Below the pieces are notes generated by a model. It made no database searches and had not been told where the DNA came from. It saw only the letters and a list, made by a program, of their open reading frames with translations. The position numbers were made by a program, and so were the translations under genes. Shown one piece after another: positions 51,785 to 64,000 of a DNA stretch of 64,000 nt. Position 1 is the stretch's first letter, and each line of letters opens with the position of its first letter. The stretch is from Quillaja saponaria (taxonomy: Eukaryota; Streptophyta; Magnoliopsida; Fabales; Quillajaceae): the NCBI GenBank assembly GCA_029379385.1, contig CM055613.1, forward strand, positions 12,294,001 to 12,358,000, in the 5' to 3' direction.

Positions 51785-54700
51785 ATTTATATCTCAACTT
51801 GTATAGGTTTCTTTATGAAAGTTTTCCATTAAGCTAGTACATGTTAATTAATAAGAATTGGACTTTATGTGATAAGGTAAATAACAAAGAGACATTTTAA
51901 ATGTCTTAACAATGCATAGGGTAAAAGAAACCATTAGAAAAAGATAGAAAGCACTTAGTGAGTTAGAGATGTTGAAATTGTCCAAACTTAAGGTTTGGAC
52001 CAGTGTCTACCTTAACGATCATATCTTTCCCTAAGAAATTCTGAATCCAGTTTCGTAAAATATATAAAATATTAGACACATGTAGCTTTATAATGGTATA
52101 TCATTCATAACTTTTGAATTTGTATATCAATACAATTTATTCTTTGAAGTTGTATCCAATTCTATAAAACGCAGGTTTTTTGATAGCTTTGACCTTATTT
52201 TAGTTACTTGAGCATAACTTTCTCTAGGAAGAACGAAATCCAATTCCGGTTATTGGGTTTATTAATAGACAAGTATATATATCTTTATTATTTAGAAACT
52301 TTTCTTAAAATAGGTCATGAATCTACTCAATTCCTTACATGAACCAAAAACAGGGCATTACGAATCTTGTCTGACCTAGCCGGAGTCTAACAGCTATAAC
52401 TCATAACATATTGGAACCAAGCTACAAAATTTTGTAGAAAATATCCCAAGATCCTAGACTACACTTTCTCTTTTGAACCCTTAATTTAATTCAGCCCCGA
52501 AGACACCTGAAACACATAATTTTTCTAATCCACAAAATCTGGTCTTGCAACCTTTCACAAGTCACATAACTCTCATTTTCCGACACTTTCAAGCTCCACT
52601 TCACACTCCTCACTTCAACACTAATTCACTAACATTACTTTTAATCCAATTAAATTCAAGATTCTAAATTCAATTTCTTATAACCTTTCTACCACCACAT
52701 TAATCCACTTTAATTTTAATATTATCAATCATTTAAATTTTATTTTTTAAGATTCATTTAATTATTCAAGAATCACTTAAGAGACAACCAACATAGCTTA
52801 TCAATTCAACCATAATTAAATCAATTCTCATGTTATACCTCTTCCAACACCCTTAATCCATAATCTATTCATCTCTAATACCTAACTAATCTTTCCTTTT
52901 CCTTATACCATTTACTCGTACTCTTACCTAAATTTGCATTAACTAGCTTCCTATATTACATCAAAGCTTGAATCATACAATTCTATTATTAATATCTTCA
53001 ATTTCCAACACCAAATTTCCACCATCACGGAGCTACCTTACATATTTCTTGATTCAGATTTTTATTCACAAACTTCTAAATCCAACCCTCAATTCATCAA
53101 TTTATTTTAAGAACCAACATTACAAAGTATATAATTATTAATCAAAACAAAGAGGGCTACCTTCCAACATCCTCCTCATGGCTAGACAACAAAACTATGA
53201 GGAGTTTCCCCTCTCTCGGTCATGAGCTGAATAGGGAAAGCTTGGAAATTTAGCAACTACTGCCACCTTCATCCAATTACTGCCCTACGTCCAACAAAGA
53301 ACCCACACGCTAAAGCCAAAAAAAAAAAGGGGATGTAGCAAGAAAGAGTAACCCACGGCCAGCTTGGTTGCTAACGCTAAAATTTTCAAGTTGACAAAGG
53401 CAACTCCAGCAACAAGAAAAGAGGAAAAATAACTACCATGGAAGAAAGTAGCACACAGCCATAAGCCTGGGATTTTATCACAGCTAGAGCAGGGGAAGCA
53501 CGCGAAGGAAGGGCAGAATTTGGCTGCTGTCCTACTGGTTTTCAACCTTAAACTCACCCAAACAGAAGGCTAAAGAATAGGATCCACTCACATGCCAAGA
53601 AGGAAAGAAGGAAAGCATCGCCCATTCAAGAGAATTGATGATTTCTCTAGAACAAGCTCAGTCAAAAAAAGTAAGGTTGGTGTGTACAAGAAGAAAATCA
53701 GTCAAAAATAGACCAAAATAAAAATAAAAATGAAAGAATTAGAATAAAAGAAAGTCAAGTCAAAAATCCAAGTTTTAAAATATATGGTGAAAATTCATCC
53801 TAGTATATATATATATATATTCATTATATATCATTGGTTACATCCACTAATTTTACTTGTTAACACAATTTACAAAAAGTGAAAATTTAAAATTCAAGTC
53901 AACTTATATTGTGGTGTAAAACTAATTCTGTAATAACATGTATATGTATATTTATTTATTTCAATTTTTCCCGGTTAAAATAAATTACATACCAACATCT
54001 TAACGTATACGTTAAGCTATCAAATTTTAACATGTTCAATTGTATTATTATTATTATTTAATTTATTTATTTATTTTTATAATAAAAATTTACACATTGT
54101 ACCTTTAAACTCTATTTTTACGTTATCGAACTATAACATCATAAATAGAAATTTTTTAATCATAATTACAGCATTTAATCATGATTGACATTTCAATAAT
54201 ATTTAATACATAAATTATTATTTTAAATTTTTTTAATTTTTAAAAAATTATATATTTTTTTATTCTAATCAATGTTTTAGAAATATTGGTTATAAAAGTT
54301 TTAGTTAAAATAGACAAGATGTGGACGTTATGGTTTATTTTTTTATTTTTTTAAGATTGACGTCTTCAATTTTCCAATCTTTTGCTTCTTGAAGGAACAT
54401 GTTAAATTCAGCAAACAATACCCATAAATTTGCTTATGTACACGTCTTTGAGATTGAAAAAGAAAAGAAAAAGTGATACAAGTCAAAAACAGTCTAATCC
54501 AATCATGCATGTTAATATAAAGGGTTCAATTATCACATCAAATCATTTTCTAGACAAAGGATTGAAACATCTCATAAAAATAAGTTTGTTTAGTCGAAAT
54601 AATTTGAATAATCAGAAATCTTCTTGGCGCTCACAATCTAGCTACTATCAAATTTAAAAAGCACAATTTTAATTTTTTTTAATATGTTTCAAATTTATAA

Positions 54701-55960
54701 ACTATAATTATAATTTTTATTTTTTTAATTATTTCTATATAAATTATAAGCAATTTTTGAAGGGTATGTGTTGGATGTAGTGAATTGAAATTTAAAAAAA
54801 AAAAAATTAGATTGTTCAATTATTATTTCTTGTTTAACGTACATTTTCAAATTTGAAATTTTCAATTAAATTTCTAGAAAGAGAAACAACTACAAAACAT
54901 CATCTTTAATTCTTATTAGTAGAGTTTAAAATTTATAATTTTTGTGCATGTGTTATTATTGACATCCGCTTACTTATGATGAGACATCATACTAAAATGT
55001 TTATCGGTCACCCACCATTACCACAACCATTGTCACTATCAACCTGTTAAATATGATACCGACTACCGTTGAAATCAATCAAAGATGACGATAACCATTA
55101 TCTAGACAAACAAAGACAACAACAACCATCATTGATCCTTGACAAGGAGGATAATCATCGTTGAAACTCGTAGGAGACGATGACAACTAATATCAAAAAT
55201 AGTAGAAGATGACGAAAATCATCATTGGAGAAGATGACAACCACTAGTAAAAGCCATCGGTGACGACGACAACCATCACTCATGTACTTTAAACTTATTT
55301 ATGATTGTTATTTTTTATGTGATCTAAACTCATATATTATAATCTTAATCAATTCAGTGGATCCAAATGAAACCTAAATGTGTTACCAAAACTTTGTCAT
55401 CTTAGACATAATAATGAATCGAAAAATGATCCGATCTGACTTGTTAAACCTAATTTGGTTCACATCCAATTCAAATTAAGCTTATAATGCAATTTTTTCC
55501 TTAACATTCTACATGGTATATATTTAACTGATCAAAAAGGAATTGAACATACCATTGGTTTGTTTTGGAGAAAATATAATAGCGGATCATTTGGATACAA
55601 ACAAAACTGTTTCGATTAATTAGATTTTCAACACACTTGATTCGACTAATCAAAATGTCATTCTAATAAGGGGACAAAATCATATTGGATTGGACAAAAA
55701 AAAAAAAAGATTGGGATTAGTATCCTATTTCAAGTTCAATTCCAAACCTAATTTCATATATATCTTTAGTAATTTTTTTCTTGCAGTTTAACTGAAATTG
55801 GTTGGGTTACTAGAAACTAATGACAAGGAAGTGTCATACGAGAAAAAGGACCACTTGTTCCTCCAAATTGCGTGATGTAATTGCTTTAATGGTCCATAAC
55901 TCAAATTATCACATCGTTACGTACGCACGCTTCTCCTTCACTTTCTTCTAAGAAAGATCT
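51785..55960. other. TE-rich intergenic DNA, no supported gene
   Basis: The part at about 51850-53750 has the composition and CTCATAAC/ACTTGAGCATAACT phrases of decayed plant LTR sequence, but no paired repeat or ends could be defined. A 90-codon minus-strand frame at 53285-53557 has no family resemblance. From 55076 to 55285 lies a degenerate GACGAYGACAACCA-type trinucleotide repeat. AT microsatellites occur, for example near 53804. Confidence 0.5.
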
Positions 55961-56251
55961 AATAGTGGTGGTCCACTCCGACACCTCCGTTTATCTTCCA
56001 CCGTCCACGACATCTCACCCGTTTTACCTCCGTCACTTCTCCTCTCCTCGTAACTCCGTTTTGGAGGTGCAATCTTTGAGAGTATACAAATTATGTACTC
56101 GCTTTATTGTAGACAAAAAAGGCTGCCTTCAACACGTTTCCAAACGTAAGAGCGAGTACCAATCTATTGTTCACGATCACAAATGGGAATCGACTACCAC
56201 GTCTGATCAACTTGCTTCATTTGCTAGAATTTCTAACCACTAGAATCATGG

Positions 56252-56257
56252 CACGTG
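56252..56257. promoter_or_regulatory. G-box / ABRE-type CACGTG site upstream of SnRK2
   Basis: GCACGTGTAA lies about 285 bp before the kinase ATG. CACGTG with a following T matches ABRE/G-box cores bound by bZIP factors, which would fit stress-responsive expression. This is a motif match only. Confidence 0.4.
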
Positions 56258-56539
56258 TAATTTCTGCTGTTTGTTGTCGTTCTCTTCTCTGTTCCACTAC
56301 CAACTCTCTAACTCCCAATTCAGAAAAAAAAAAAAAACTTTTTAGTAGTCCATTCTTTGTGAAGGGGAATGTTAAAGCCTACAACTCAATCATCTTTTTA
56401 AAAGCCCTTTATTACTTAGTGGAAGCCTTCAAATTCATTGAGATGCTTCACGCAAACAAGTAGCAGTGAAAAAGGGAGATAAAGAAGAAAAATTGGTCTA
56501 TAACTACAATTAAGCTTGTCAAGGTTGGCAGGTATAGAA

Positions 56540-58850
56540 ATGGAGCGTTACGAAATAATCAAAGATATTGGGTCAGGTAACTTCGGGGTGGCAAAGCTGG
56601 TAAGGGACAAATGGAGTGGTGAACACTATGCTGTTAAATGTATTGAAAGAGGTTCAAAGGTACAGTTTTGATTTGGTATTTTTTGCCTATTTCATTTTTA
56701 AGCATTTATGCATATGGTATAGATTCATTTTAATGTTCATAATGCATTTGGGTTTGTGTCTTTTTTTCTCCAACTGGATTTTTTGTTTCAAGGATTATAT
56801 TGAAGTCTGCTGGGTTTTTACAGATTGATGAGCATGTCCAGAGGGAGATTATGAATCATAGGTCATTGAAGCATCCCAATATAATTAGATTCAAGGAGGT
56901 AATATATATTTACAGATTTTTACTACTACACAAAGGGCGATATAATATGGTCAATGAAAAAAAGGTGGTAAAATGTACAAATCCCTTTATCTTTTGCAAA
57001 TTTGCCTGTTTCATATTTATGCATTAATTTATGTTCATCGTGAAGTATACTTGATATGACTTTAAACAGAATACATCAGCTCGATCTGTTTATGAACTTG
57101 TTATAAGCCAAAAGTACTTGCTTGTCATGCTAAATTTGATGTTAATCTTTAGTTAAGGGTGGTCACATGGTTAAATGAGAAGTGGCCTTTCATGTATAGG
57201 TATTGCTCACACCAACTCATCTAGCCATAGTCATGGAATATGCAGCTGGAGGAGAACTTTTCGAAAGAATATGTGATGCCGGTAGATTCAGTGAGGACGA
57301 GGTAAATTGTTTCTGATATGTCACAATAGAAAGCTTCATTACTTTATGATTATGCTTTTGCAATTGAGTCATTTATAATTTCTTTATATGATAAAGATTG
57401 CACCACTCTATTATGAAATGCTTAATTGTTCAAAATGATTAAGATATTGCTGCTTGGTGCTGTCAGACGGTCAGTATTCATAAGGATGCTGTTATTGCAA
57501 AAGTTTGTGTCATTATAGAATTTTTTATTTAACCACTCAATAGTCAATACCTACCCTCAGCAGTTTAAGAGATTTTTTGGGAAATTTGTTTTGAATAGTA
57601 TCAAAATGAAAATTCCAGCTCTAATTCTCTCTTCTGAGTATGTGACAGGCACGGTACTACTTCCAGCAATTGATATCTGGAGTCAGTTACTGCCATTCAA
57701 TGGTGATATTCTTATGCTTTCTTGCTCGAAATTGTGTAAATAGTAGTCAGTCCATGTTTTGAATACATGCCTCAATTACATATTCAACTCAATTGAAGAT
57801 ATAATTTTCTTGCAGCAAATTTGCCACAGAGATCTAAAGCTGGAAAACACTTTATTAGACGGAAGCTCAGCACCACGACTCAAAATATGTGACTTCGGTT
57901 ATTCAAAGGCAATAAAATGTTATTCTTTATTTATGTTATAAATTTTTAAGATTCATGCATATCCTGTCTTACGGGTTTTGCTTTGGCTTTCAGTCGTCTG
58001 TTCTGCACTCCCAGCCTAAATCAACTGTAGGAACCCCAGCATACATTGCACCAGAGGTACTGTCAAGGAAAGAATATGATGGAAAGGTAATGCATCTTGT
58101 ACCTTTTCCTTTATCATCATAACCAGTCTTTTACTAGTACTTTAGAACCAATTTCGGCCACCTAACATACGTGAGCGATTTCTTATCCTTGAGAATCATT
58201 AGATTGCAGATGTTTGGTCTTGTGGGGTGACCTTATATGTTATGTTGGCTGGAGCTTATCCTTTTGAAGATCCCGAGGACCCAAGAAACTTCAGAAAAAC
58301 ACTTCAGGTGAGCTGGAGAAGCAAATAATCTCGAGGTTGCCTTCTGATTTGATGTATTAGGCAGTTCTAATACTATACCTTAATGGCTTGTGGCAGAGAA
58401 TACTTAGTGTCCACTATTCTATACCAGACTATGTCCGTGTTTCCAAGGAGTGTATACACCTTCTCTCTCTGATATTTGTTGCTAACCCTGAGAAGGTATT
58501 CTTACAAGTCCTGCTAACTTCTTGGTTATTTGCTGCAAAGTTTTTTTTACATTTTTCCTTTAATGCAGAGAATTACCATACCAGAAATCAGAAAGCACCC
58601 ATGGTTCCTAAAAAACTTGCCGGTAGAATTTATGGATGAAGAAGTTAGTGGTTTGCATAATGATGACAATGATTCGTCTCAACGTATTGAAGAGATACTG
58701 TCAATAATTCAGGAGGCGCTGAAACCAGGTGAGGGCCCGAAAGTTGGTAGACAATTTGTCGTTGGTGGAAGCATGGATCTTGATGAGATAGAAACAGATG
58801 CAGACTTTGATGATGTAGAGACAAGCGGCGATTTTGTCTGTGCATTATGA
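56540..58850 (+). CDS. SnRK2 protein kinase, subclass II (SnRK2.7/2.8-like)
   Basis: Nine exons: 56540-56659, 56824-56898, 57200-57301, 57649-57702, 57816-57908, 57994-58086, 58203-58307, 58397-58495, 58569-58850, summing to 1023 nt and 340 residues, the normal SnRK2 size. Kinase landmarks: glycine loop GSGNFG (11-16), ATP Lys33, HRDLK with catalytic Asp123, DFG at 143-145, and an activation loop with Ser154 and Ser158 (the pair that corresponds to Ser171/Ser175 of SnRK2.6). The C-terminal tail is acidic and ends SGDFVCAL. Together with [11 protein letters not shown], this fits subclass II. SnRK2 kinases act in osmotic-stress and ABA signalling in cytosol and nucleus. Intron 5 uses a GC donor (AAG|GCAATA). 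Leu239 stands in [13 protein letters not shown], where relatives have Arg. Convergent with the peroxidase gene. Confidence 0.97.
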
Positions 58851-59506
58851 ACGCTTTGTGTAACATGTAAGCCAATTTTCCATGAAAAAGGAAGTTGGAT
58901 ATAAGCCATTGTCATGATTATGGGAATCAAATGATCTCTTCGATGTTTGATGTTGATGTCCCTTGTATTGGAAGCTTGTTGTCTTTGATCAATGCATAAA
59001 GTGGCAACGCAGGATTCCATGTTATCTTTGCTTTTCTTTTACTTTTGTAATATGTAACACTCTTATATATCCTGTCCTCTTGCTTTTTCTAATTTTTGTA
59101 ATGGATCTGCACTTTACAAAACGGACAAGACCATTGGAAAATATACACTACTATACAATATGGTGTATAAAGTTGATGCTAGTTTAATGTTTCTGATCCA
59201 ATAGTCAGCAACTTGTTTGGAGAGCTAAGTGGATTGCATAAATTAAACTTTCACCACTTTCATGTCATAATAGAATACTATTACCTTCCACAACCATTCA
59301 TTAGTGGCTTGACCTTGTAGTTGCTTTTCTTTTTCTTTTGGCTGGGAACAGTGGGTGTTTTAGCCTTATACTCTGAATTTCTGACTGTAAGCACTATTAG
59401 AGCTTCCTGCTAAAATTTCTTTTATTCCTTCATTAATTTACACAATTTGGCCTATTGTTAAGCTTTTCAGATTTTCAGTCATAAAATCAAATTGTATTAT
59501 TATTCG
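58851..59506. other. spacer between convergent SnRK2 and peroxidase genes
   Basis: The 656-bp stretch should contain the 3' UTRs of both genes, the kinase on + and the peroxidase on -. No other feature is supported. Confidence 0.65.
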
Positions 59507-61008
59507 TCAACAAAATCTACTATTGCGTCTGAGCACATTATAACTATCCTCTCTTTCCCTCCTTAACTTCCCAAATATGTTAGGTTGGAGGCCATTGACA
59601 ACCCTGCATTTCCTCCTAATCTCGCCTGGCTGATTAGACTGCAAGTCACCCATCTTTAACATACCTTCCACAAAGTCTTTGAAGAATTGATCTTGATCTT
59701 TGCTATATAGCTCCACAAACTTTCTAGTCTGTGGGAATGTGAAAAGTGTTTGATCTGAATTGAGAAAACCCCTCCCAGAAACCAAGTCTTTGAAATATTG
59801 GTTGTCAAATATTACTGGTGTTGCATCAAGGTCCCCTGTCATATTTTGATCTACTGTAAGTGGGCATAGCTTGTCTAGCTTTTCTCTGAACTTTGGCTCA
59901 ATTGCAGGGTCAGGCCGTCCAGTCCCAGATTGATTATATAATCTGAACATGATGGAAAAGCAACGACCTTGGCCAATAGAATGAGACCCTGAAAGGGCTA
60001 CAAGATCTTTGACAGAAAGATTGTATTTTTGGAAGAGATCTATGAGATAACTTGCATTTGATCTTGGGCTAGGCATGATATTATTTGAATCTTCTTGGCT
60101 GGCACCCAAGCTGTCCAATCTTCCCAACCTCACTCCCCAGTCAGGTCCTCCTGTCTGCAATACAAAAAATAATCTTCATTATGCTTTATGATTGAAAGCA
60201 TAGTTTCTTAAGCCTTAATTCTTAGAAAACTAAGTTAAGCTAATAATTGAATGATTCTTCAAAATTTAACAAAAAAAAAAAAAAAAAAAACCTACATCAT
60301 CCAACAAAATATTTCAAGCAATAATGTCAAATAATTGCTAAATCCAAAAATTTATACTATTAGGTAAAATTCAAAGAATGACAATAATCTCTTACCACAA
60401 TGATGAGAATGAGACACTATTACCGTAAGAGAGAGATTTTTTGATCATCCTTATCTATATTGACCATAGATAGCCAGCTTCATCAACAAAATTTGGAAAA
60501 AAAAAATATATTTATACTCTACCAGTGCAACAGCATCTCTAGAAGCCATGATTATGATATCTGCACAAGAAACGACTCCTGCGCAGACCTTCTCTAAGGC
60601 TTCCTTGACTTCATCGACAACTTCATACGATCTTAACGAATTTATGTTAGCCAGAGCAAGTTTTTCTCCAAGCATGGTTGGGGTATCATCCAACAACATA
60701 GAAGCATCACAACCCTTCAAATAAAAGAAAATGAAAAACTTCATTTAAAGGTAGAATCTTTCAAATTAAAATGAAAGAAAAAAATTGAATTTTTGATAGC
60801 TGAGATTATAACTTACGTTTACAAAGCAATCGTGGAATTGGAAACGCATAACAGAAGCAAGACTTCTGGGTTCTCTAATCAAAGCCTTCTTCATAACATC
60901 TCTGACTATGGATTCAGCTTTTGGACATGTCTCAGAGTAAAACCCAGGTCGGAGATCCGCCACAGACACAGTGGTTATGTGGAGAAGTAGCAGAAACAGA
61001 GGAACCAT
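59507..61008 (-). CDS. class III secretory peroxidase (PER17-like)
   Basis: Three exons on the minus strand: 61008-60817, 60714-60523, 60154-59507, giving 343 residues. It begins with a hydrophobic signal peptide (MVPLFLLLLHITTVSVA). Distal catalytic RFQFHDC, proximal SGSHSIGQGRC and all eight expected disulfide Cys are present. The ORF can be extended 15 codons to an ATG at 61053, but a TTTAAAAGG box at 61071-61079 would place transcription start near 61045, so the 61008 ATG is preferred and gives a clean signal peptide. It closely matches Arabidopsis PER17, known for lignified-tissue expression. Peroxidases of this type oxidise monolignols with hydrogen peroxide in the cell wall. The end (after CRVVN) is about 13 residues longer than PER17 as I recall it. 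Confidence 0.94.
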
Positions 61009-61070
61009 TTGAATTGATGTGTCAGCTTGGGATTGGGTAGTGATTTTTGGCATTTGTGACTTGTGAAGGG

Positions 61071-61079
61071 CCTTTTAAA
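61071..61079 (-). promoter_or_regulatory. probable TATA box of the peroxidase gene
   Basis: Read on the minus strand it is TTTAAAAGG, about 20 bp from the upstream ATG (61053) and about 65 bp from the preferred ATG (61008). Confidence 0.5.
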
Positions 61080-62439
61080 CTTCCTTTAGATTCCTCTATG
61101 GAAAGCTTTTACTTTCCTGATTTCAATTCATACAGAATAAGAAAAAGAGAATCACCGGGTGTCTGTTATGGCAGTACAGTACAGTACAGCACTGTAGCCA
61201 ATTGGTTCAGACTTTTGAGAAGGAGAAGACAGCTAACAGAAACTATCCACAAGGTGGCAGAGGTTAGGTTTTGTGTGTGGCCCTATTTTGTTTTATCTTC
61301 CTCTGTAGCAGTGCAGTCAAATTTACCCGAATCTCTAAAAATCTCAGTTGCAGATAACGCCAAAATTAAGAAAGTAAATTGGTTAGGGCTATAATGGAGG
61401 TATTGACCCAATAGTTGTGATTGTTTAGAAAATTATTTTTCTATAGTATGCCTATAAATGTAAATTTTAAATTTTTACATATTCAATGAAAAATATAACT
61501 AATTAATTATATAATGCTGTAATAAATATTATAAAATTTTCATACAAATATATTTTGGTTTTCATCGACACTGGAACCATCTAATTACTTTCTCTAGCTT
61601 TTATGTAGGAAAAAATGAATCGTTGAATTGAGTTCAAGGATTATTTTATCTTTATAGTAAATAGAAGTAAATGACAGGACATTCAAATGTGATAGATTAG
61701 TCCATTAATAAAATCTAAGATCTAATTTTGTCTAATAAAAAATTTGTAAAAATAATATTTAATTCTAGTTATCTAACTAGCAACTATCCACCACGAGTGG
61801 GTGGTCCATGCACATTGAAAAAGTGGGAGCAGGGGCACTATTATTTGACTAACGCTACAAAAAATAAGATCTTTCGGAAAGCATCGATCCTCGTGGAAGA
61901 AAGCAATAGTTTCAGTCATTTTGGTGGGGTCCAAGTTTTTTTTTTTTTTTAATTGAAACGGAAAGAAACAAAACAGACAACAAAAGCACTGGAAAAGCCA
62001 TCTGGCATTGTCAAGTTACACTGTATAAAATAATAAAAGGAGTAAGGAAAAATTATTGGGGGTTAGGGGACACTGCAATGGGTCTTTGGGTTGTGTTTGT
62101 GCATACAAAGGAAACATTATTTTTTGGTTTTTTTTCTTTTTCTCTTTGGTAATCATATTCATTTACTTTTTACTAGCTTATTTTTATTTTTTCAAGAATG
62201 GTCATTTCTTTTAGAAAAAGAAAATTGCTAATCGTTAAATGTTTAGAATATTTTTAATCCTGAAAAAATAAATAAATAATTTACACACGTAAATTGGTTC
62301 TTATATAGAACCCACTTTTATTAGAAAGGTATAAGAACACAACTTTTATTTTCTTAATACATCATTAAATTTTTAAATAGCATGAAAGCATTTCCAACTT
62401 GAGTTTTTTATCCTCTAACTCCATTCTCTTGATCTACTT
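61080..62439. other. peroxidase promoter region and AT-rich DNA
   Basis: A short GTACA repeat (about 61172-61190) lies upstream of the peroxidase. Open frames here have no recognised family, and no gene is supported. Confidence 0.5.
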
Positions 62440-63660
62440 AAATACTCTTATGAGTTTTTATTATTATATAGTTATATTTAGTTGTTATTTTGTTTTAAAT
62501 ATACTATTATCTATTATTATTATTTCTTTTTTCTTCTTTTGCTTCAAATTTTTCTCTATTTTAAGATTAATATAATTGTAATTGTTTTTAGAACTAATAA
62601 TTTCTTGTTTACTAATTCTTCTCAATATTAATAAATTTATAATTCAATAATTATATGTCAATAATAATTAAAATTAAAATTCTCAGTTTTTTGTGCGTAA
62701 TAATTTGGTAATTATCATAATTTTTTTACTTCATATCAGATTTATGAACTGTAATTTTAAAAAATTACTAACAATTAAACAAAATTAAGATTACAGTTTT
62801 CATGATTATAATATTATTGTTTTAACTTTGAATTCATACAAAAATTATATATTTTTTAATAATTTTATGTCAATAGTAGTTATAAGATTAATTAATTAAT
62901 TTTTTTTGTTAACTATGATCTTAATAATTATAAAAAAAAAATTAGTTTTTCTCAAATTTATGAATTAGTTTTTTTTTATTTTTAAATACTATAAATATAA
63001 AAACAATTAAGAGTAAAGTTTCCATTATTATAATATTATGATTTTAACTTTTAATTCTTCTTCCATCTTAAGAATTAAAATTTATTTTTTTATTAAAAAT
63101 TTATGAATTTAATTTTTTTTGTTAAATTAATCTATTTGTTTATGAATATAAAAGTGTTTTAGTATAAAGAAATTTATTTTCTGAAATATCCTTATAAATT
63201 TTTATTATTGCATAAATACTTTTTAGTTGTTATTTTTTCCTCAAATATACTACTTGTTTTATTTTACTTTTTCATAATTTTTTTTATCTTAATATTAATA
63301 GGATTTGTAATTGTTTTACGACTATAGATTTTTTTGTTGTAATTATTTTTAATCAATAAATCTATAATTTTTCATTAACTATATATCAATAGTAATTAAG
63401 ATTGAATTTCTCAATTTTTTTTATTACTTTACAAATAATTGTAATATTATAAATTTAAAAAATACAATTACTTAAACATAAATAATAAGAGTATAGTTTT
63501 TATAATTATAATATTGTTGTTAATTTTTCGTTGTCATAAAGATTTTAAAAAATTTTATATGTGTATAATGAATTAAATTTTTTTATTGGATTCATCTATT
63601 TGTTTAATGTCAACTTGTAGCAATATTTTTTTACTAACTATAATTTTTGATATGTACATC
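62440..63660. repeat. diverged AT-rich direct repeats
   Basis: Blocks recur in the same order about 740 bp apart, for example TAGTTGTTATTTT with AAATATACTA near 62478 and 63218, and ATTAATA...TGTAATTGTTTT near 62567 and 63293. A shorter block, AGT(T)T..ATTATAATATTA, occurs three times (near 62790, 63012 and 63490). This is an old, diverged tandem-type repeat; the low complexity of the DNA limits certainty. Confidence 0.45.
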
Positions 63661-64000
63661 AATTATCTATGGACATGTATTCATGTATCATAAACATGAT
63701 TCACGCACAATTTATATACCGCGAAAACTAATTTTTTTAAAAAACATATATCACAATTACAATTCAGCCAAAAAAAAAAAACCTTCATCTATGGAGTATG
63801 AACTGGTGCCCAAAAAGACGGCCTGATGGGCCATTTCTGTAGTTGTAGCACCTTTAAATGTTAGGCTTTGACAAAAGCAGGGCCCAAAATTAAACCCATA
63901 CCCAGATCGAACAGCGAGGTCCTTATAATTATTTATTAGTCCCTTTAGAGTTATATAGTTATAAAACCACCCCTACAAAAGTTAAAATATACTCTTAGTC
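63661..64000. other. end of window, promoter-like TGGGCC motifs
   Basis: The stretch around 63820-63900 is GC-richer and carries TGGGCC and GGGCCC motifs (site II type, TCP-binding), possibly the promoter of a gene beyond the right edge. No coding region is visible. Confidence 0.35.

Noticed and set aside
53285..53557. 90-codon minus-strand frame with Cys-rich and hydrophobic parts
   Set aside because: It lies in transposon-like DNA with no family resemblance, splice support or promoter.
55965..56243. 92-codon + strand frame upstream of SnRK2
   Set aside because: It opens from a GTG with no ATG, lies where the kinase promoter is expected, and matches no known protein.

Overview
This is eukaryotic nuclear DNA from a flowering plant, almost certainly a eudicot. 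The genes have GT-AG introns, the spacers are very AT-rich, and each recognised protein belongs to a plant family or subclass: an OCTOPUS-type protein, SnRK2, a class III peroxidase, plant histone H3.3, a WEB-like coiled-coil protein and a plant LanC-like protein. The species cannot be named from the sequence. Transposon-derived DNA of several classes fills much of the non-genic half.

Layout: 1-8.5 kb has no gene; it holds a GC-richer patch with W-box and ABRE-like motifs and several foldback (hairpin) elements. At 8.5 kb is a small intronless OCTOPUS/DUF740-like gene (+). From 17.65 to 9.52 kb runs a 14-exon LMBR1-domain (LMBD2-type) membrane-protein gene (-). From 18 to 27.8 kb there is no gene, but there is a 3.9-kb non-coding LTR element with two LTRs, polypurine tract and target duplication, and a 1.7-kb long-arm foldback. 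From 27.8 to 32.7 kb is a 9-exon SCAI (DUF3550/UPF0682) gene (+). At 34.5-35.2 kb is a complete histone H3.3 gene (+) with a leader intron. At 36.8-38.8 kb is a single-CDS-exon coiled-coil, WEB-like gene (+) with a coding Lys/Glu repeat. At 39.4-39.7 kb is a small plant-type gene of unknown function (-). At 41.2-45.1 kb is a LanC-like (GCR2/GCL family) gene (+).

From 45.1 to 56.5 kb there is no gene. This stretch holds a hAT-type MITE with 8-bp target duplication and a solo LTR inserted, in opposite orientation, inside an older related LTR. At 56.5-58.85 kb is a 9-exon SnRK2 kinase (subclass II, SnRK2.7/2.8-like, +), convergent with a 3-exon class III peroxidase (PER17-like, -) at 59.5-61.0 kb. 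The last 3 kb are AT-rich, with long diverged direct repeats.

The genes share no pathway; this is an ordinary mixed plant gene neighbourhood. The most interesting points are: the LanC-like protein has lost the zinc ligands and a catalytic His of the family; the nested opposite-orientation LTRs; two GC-AG introns needed to keep two conserved proteins in frame; a nearly perfect 57-bp hairpin; and a possible upstream ORF on the SCAI mRNA. Exon boundaries were set by hand from splice motifs, reading frame and family similarity; in every multi-exon gene the exon lengths add up to an open frame.
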